64,000 bases of DNA from the NCBI GenBank assembly GCA_028287135.1, contig JAQBQE010000033.1, positions 1 through 64,000 on the forward strand, in the 5' to 3' direction. The stretch is from Myxococcales bacterium (GTDB lineage Bacteria > Myxococcota_A > Polyangia > Haliangiales > Haliangiaceae). A program made the position numbers and the translations under genes. The notes beneath the pieces are model-generated. The model ran no database searches. It was not told the origin of the DNA and saw only the letters and a program-made list of their open reading frames with translations. Shown piece after piece: positions 61,029 to 64,000 of this stretch (positions within the stretch are counted from its first letter, which is position 1; each line of letters begins with the position of its first letter).

Positions 61029-62171
61029 CTACGAGATCTGGAGCTTCGGCTTGGTCGGCGGCGGTAGCGTCGTCGACACATCGGTCTCGACCAGACCGAC
61101 CCGACCGGTGACCTCGCCGCGCGGATCCGAGAACGTCGCGAGCTCGCGACTGACCTCCGCGACCAGATCCGCCTTCTCTCGATACGGCATGAACGCGCTC
61201 TTGAACCCCGCGATGATGATCTCCTTGATCGTCTGCAGCGACCACCCGTAGTGGCGGTGGCAGAGGTGGAGCTCCTTGGTCACCGTGGTGTCCGACATCA
61301 GCCGGTTGTCCGTGTTGATCGTGACGCGGAGCCCGTAGTCGACGAAGAAGTCGACCGGGTGGGTCTCCCAGCTCGCCGCTGCGCGGGTCTGTAGATTCGA
61401 CGACGGGCAGACCTCGAGCGGGATCCGGTGATCGTTGACGTAGTTCAACAGGTCACCGCTCTCGACGAGCCGCGTTCCGTGACCGATGCGATGCGCGCCG
61501 CACTTGTGGATCGCCTGGTGGACCGAGTCCGGCCCGAACGACTCACCCGCGTGGGCGGTGCAGTTGATGTTGTTGTCGACGACGAGCTGGAACGCGTGCT
61601 TGTGCAGCTTCGCCGGGTTGTTGACCTCGGAGCCCGCGAGGTCGAACCCGACGACACCGCGGTTCTTGAACGCGATGCACAGCTCGGCGATCCGCAGGCT
61701 CGACTCCGGTCCAAGCGAACGGATCGCGCACAGGATCACGCCGTAGCGGATCCCGAATTCGCGCTTCGCCATCCGAAGCCCTCGCAGCACCGCCTCGACC
61801 ACCTGCGCTGGCCGCAGGCCTTCCCGGATGTGCAGTAGTGGCGAGTAGCGGACCTCGATGTAGCGAACGTTCTCGCGCCACGCATCTTCTGCGAGCTCGT
61901 ACGCACTCCGCTCGAGGGAGTCCTCGGTCTGCATGACGCTGAGCGTGATGTCGAAGGCGCGCAGGTAGTCGTCGAGAGATGCGACGTGATCACCCGCGGC
62001 GAGCATACTGTGGAGCTCGCCGCGATCGAAGGTCGGCAGCTTGACGCCCTGCTTCTTCCCGAGATCGAGCACCGTGTCGAGGCGGAGCGACCCGTCGAGG
62101 TGACAGTGCAGATCCGTCTTGGGCAGCCGTTGCAGCAGCTCCGCGGGAATCTCTCCGGGTGTCGTCGGCAT
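61029..62171 (-). CDS. add: Adenosine deaminase
   Basis: A 380-residue zinc adenosine/adenine deaminase: H22-x-H24 in L-H-C-H-L-D-G-S-L, H-A-G-E-S-F, G-H-G-T-R-L, E-V-C-P-S-S-N and N-T-D-N, giving the zinc ligands and the catalytic Glu of the amidohydrolase fold. Converts adenosine to inosine (or adenine to hypoxanthine; subtype not separable here). ATG at 62171 follows a frame upstream that is shadow. Cytoplasmic purine salvage. Confidence 0.95.
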   Translation of the reverse strand: MPTTPGEIPAELLQRLPKTDLHCHLDGSLRLDTVLDLGKKQGVKLPTFDRGELHSMLAAGDHVASLDDYLRAFDITLSVMQTEDSLERSAYELAEDAWRENVRYIEVRYSPLLHIREGLRPAQVVEAVLRGLRMAKREFGIRYGVILCAIRSLGPESSLRIAELCIAFKNRGVVGFDLAGSEVNNPAKLHKHAFQLVVDNNINCTAHAGESFGPDSVHQAIHKCGAHRIGHGTRLVESGDLLNYVNDHRIPLEVCPSSNLQTRAAASWETHPVDFFVDYGLRVTINTDNRLMSDTTVTKELHLCHRHYGWSLQTIKEIIIAGFKSAFMPYREKADLVAEVSRELATFSDPRGEVTGRVGLVETDVSTTLPPPTKPKLQIS

Positions 62172-62225
62172 CGTCTCGGCACTATCCCGCCGAGGGCACG
62201 CCCGCTGCAACAACGTTTCCGCACC

Positions 62226-62705
62226 ATGCGGATTCCAGCCCTTTGCACGTGTCTGGTCGCCGGTCTGGTCTCCGTCGTGTCGGCGGCGCCCGACGACGAG
62301 GAGACGACGGAGCGCGTCAGCTACAAGGACAAGGACGGAGCCAGCAGCAACGAGGGACCGCCGCGATCGGACGGCGAATGGGTCGAGGTCGCGGATCCGA
62401 CGCCGGCGAACCACGGACGCGAATACATCACCCTCGGCGCGGACGCCGGCACGTTCACGCGACTACGCGTCGATGCGAGTCAGGGGCGCCCGATCGTCAA
62501 GGCGATCCGGATCGACTTCACGACCGGCAGGAGCCGGGTGGTCAACCTGCAGATCGTGCTCGACAAGAAGCGGCGACCGAGCGCGTACGTCGACCTCAAG
62601 GGTGCGAGAGAGATCCAGCAGATCGTCGTGATCACCGACCGGGACTCCAAGGGTCTCTACACGGTCAACGCCGAGGTCGGCCACGGCGGCGTCGCGAGCC
62701 GGTAG
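62226..62705 (+). CDS. Small secreted protein
   Basis: A 159-residue exported protein: signal peptide cleaved after V-S-A, then an acidic Asp/Glu linker and a C-terminal beta-sandwich-like domain (F-T-R-L-R-V-D-A-S-Q-G, V-V-N-L-Q-I-V-L-D-K-K, I-Q-Q-I-V-V-I-T-D-R). Similar small domains occur as DUF2541-like proteins in myxobacteria, but I cannot assign it firmly. Divergent from adenosine deaminase with 54 bp between starts. Confidence 0.7.
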   Translation: MRIPALCTCLVAGLVSVVSAAPDDEETTERVSYKDKDGASSNEGPPRSDGEWVEVADPTPANHGREYITLGADAGTFTRLRVDASQGRPIVKAIRIDFTTGRSRVVNLQIVLDKKRRPSAYVDLKGAREIQQIVVITDRDSKGLYTVNAEVGHGGVASR

Positions 62706-62727
62706 CGCGAGAACTGATACTCACTCT

Positions 62728-62876
<149 letters not shown>

Positions 62877-62904
62877 CGTGCGCGGCATCGCCGCTAGCCC
62901 ACTA

Positions 62905-64000
62905 TCACGGCGCAAGCTCGAGCGATCCGAGCTGGTAGTCCTCGATCACCCTGTCGCGCCGGCTCGGGATATCGAGATCCTCGCCGTAGAACCAGGTGCT
63001 GGCCGGGATGCCGTAGCGTGGCACCACCACGGCGGCGCCCGGCGCAGCCGACTCGATCAGCGTCATCCGTGCCCGGCTGATCGGTCCAGCGACGCGATAC
63101 GCGTTCACGCAGCGGAACGCGACGTAGGCGAGCACGACGCCACCGAGTACGGCGCACACCTTCTTCGCGCCCGACGTCGCGAGCTGCGCGAGCGTCCAGC
63201 CGGCGAGCGCGATCGCGATCAGCGCGATCGAGTGAACGTACAGCCGATGCCCGACCTTGGGCGATCCGAGCAAGGCGAGCGTCGCCAGCACACCCGCCGC
63301 GGCGAACCCGACCAACGCGATCTTCTGGGACGGCGTCATCGCCGCGGGGCTGACCGAGCGCCTGGCGAGCACGCCGAGCAGGACCCACGGTACCGACCAC
63401 GCGAGGTACAGCGGCAACACCGCCACGATCACGACGTTCTCCACCACCCCACGCTCGGCGATCCGTCCGAGCAGACCCGCGTGCCTGGCAAGTCCTGCGT
63501 AGCGGGCGTCATGACCCGGCGCGAGGAGTAGCAGCACGTATCCAGCGAGCATCCCGAGCACGCCCGCGATCATCCAGGCGCGTACCCGATCGCCGCGGCG
63601 CAGCGACCACACGACGACGAGCACGCCGGCACCCACGAACGACGGACCGGTGTGCTCGTTGCACATCCCGGCCGCGATGCCGAGCACGAGCATCAGCGGT
63701 ACGGCCCACCACGCGGTGCGCGACCGTGGCGCATCGAGCGCGAACCGAAACGGTACGAGCCAGATCACGTTCAGCAGCAGGCCGAACACGTAGTTTCCGA
63801 TGAACGGCCGGTAGAACAGCATCGAGCCGAGCTGCGGTGTGCACAGCGCGAAGATCGCCGTCACCGTGACGAACGCGAGCGCATCGTCCGCGCGCCGGAC
63901 CGACGGCCAGCGTCCGAGGGCGAGCGTCGTCATCGTGAAGAACAGCGCGAGCTCGAGAACGGGCGTGAGGATCAGGTGGTACGGACCGGGCGCGTAGAGC
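62905..64000 (-). CDS. DUF6056-like polytopic membrane protein, 5' end outside the window
   Basis: At least 365 residues, the reading frame staying open through the window edge, so the N-terminus is missing. About ten transmembrane segments are visible with F-Y-R-P-F-I-G-N-Y-V-F-G-L-L-L-N in an early one and N-E-H-T-G-P-S further on. This matches the DUF6056 group of glycosyltransferase-like (GT-C-type) membrane proteins; that family name is from memory. The C-terminal domain (from about residue 300 of the visible part) is soluble. Probably transfers a sugar from a lipid carrier. Confidence 0.7.
   Translation of the reverse strand, partial: LYAPGPYHLILTPVLELALFFTMTTLALGRWPSVRRADDALAFVTVTAIFALCTPQLGSMLFYRPFIGNYVFGLLLNVIWLVPFRFALDAPRSRTAWWAVPLMLVLGIAAGMCNEHTGPSFVGAGVLVVVWSLRRGDRVRAWMIAGVLGMLAGYVLLLLAPGHDARYAGLARHAGLLGRIAERGVVENVVIVAVLPLYLAWSVPWVLLGVLARRSVSPAAMTPSQKIALVGFAAAGVLATLALLGSPKVGHRLYVHSIALIAIALAGWTLAQLATSGAKKVCAVLGGVVLAYVAFRCVNAYRVAGPISRARMTLIESAAPGAAVVVPRYGIPASTWFYGEDLDIPSRRDRVIEDYQLGSLELAP

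Overview
The window is very GC-rich, gene-dense bacterial DNA that looks like a member of the Myxococcota (Polyangia; Haliangium/Kofleria-like). This is inferred from gene content. There are many small lipoproteins with short signal peptides and Asp/Ala/Pro-rich linkers, paralogous von Willebrand-type lipoproteins, DUF4331 and DUF6209-like secreted proteins, a short sigma-54 activator, an HTTM membrane protein, and a four-helix-bundle (S23) element bounded by CGTGCACGTG-type repeats. No rRNA, tRNA, CRISPR array, prophage or intact insertion sequence was seen.

Layout. 0-4 kb: a hypothetical gene, a duplicated-domain lipoprotein, a LigD-type DNA ligase and a DUF4142 protein. 4-12 kb: aerobic benzoyl-CoA (box) catabolism, with the BoxR/BzdR-type regulator divergent from boxC-boxB, an acyl-CoA dehydrogenase behind boxR and an acyl-CoA-oxidase-like enzyme beyond. 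A TGCA-N6-TGCA operator sits on the boxR -10 element. 12-21 kb: an S1-domain protein, a TetR-regulated short-chain dehydrogenase with two near-identical palindromic operators, a glutathione transferase, a secreted endo/exonuclease-phosphatase, and an operon of a small membrane protein, an HTTM-TPR protein and endonuclease III. 21-24.6 kb: lipoproteins of unknown function and an AHSA1-ArsR pair.

24.6-28.5 kb is the most unusual part. Three paralogous class I SAM-dependent methyltransferases surround one short, receiver-less sigma-54 enhancer-binding protein. Each methyltransferase gene has a GG-N10-GC (sigma-54-type) promoter. Upstream of each lies a set of 13-bp CGACA-N3-TGTCG-like sites whose centres are 42 bp apart, placed 82, 82 and 92 bp before the -12 element. 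This reads as a self-contained sigma-54 regulon that I cannot match to a described system.

28.5-45 kb: a long Lhr helicase, a LamG lipoprotein, a CblC/MMACHC-like protein divergent from an alpha/beta hydrolase, a five-gene ECF sigma factor operon ending in two VWA-like lipoproteins (one has lost its metal site), a 23.5-bp-period tandem repeat, a GNAT acetyltransferase, peptide deformylase, PyrD and an RlmM-like rRNA methyltransferase. 45-52 kb: two TPR proteins and a DUF4331 protein apparently split into two secreted products. 52-60.5 kb: a glycine-rich RRM protein, a haloalkane-dehalogenase-like hydrolase, an RluA pseudouridine synthase, a free-standing SecD-head-like lipoprotein, a HAD-IIA phosphatase, convergent thyA and folA, and a MoaD/ThiS-beta-propeller-SDR operon. 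60.5-64 kb: a decayed S23 four-helix-bundle element between about 50-bp inverted repeats, adenosine deaminase, a small secreted protein, a palindromic mini-element and a membrane protein cut by the window edge.

Most genes lack a strong Shine-Dalgarno sequence. Several predicted transcripts start at or within a few bases of the start codon, so leaderless translation is probably common here.
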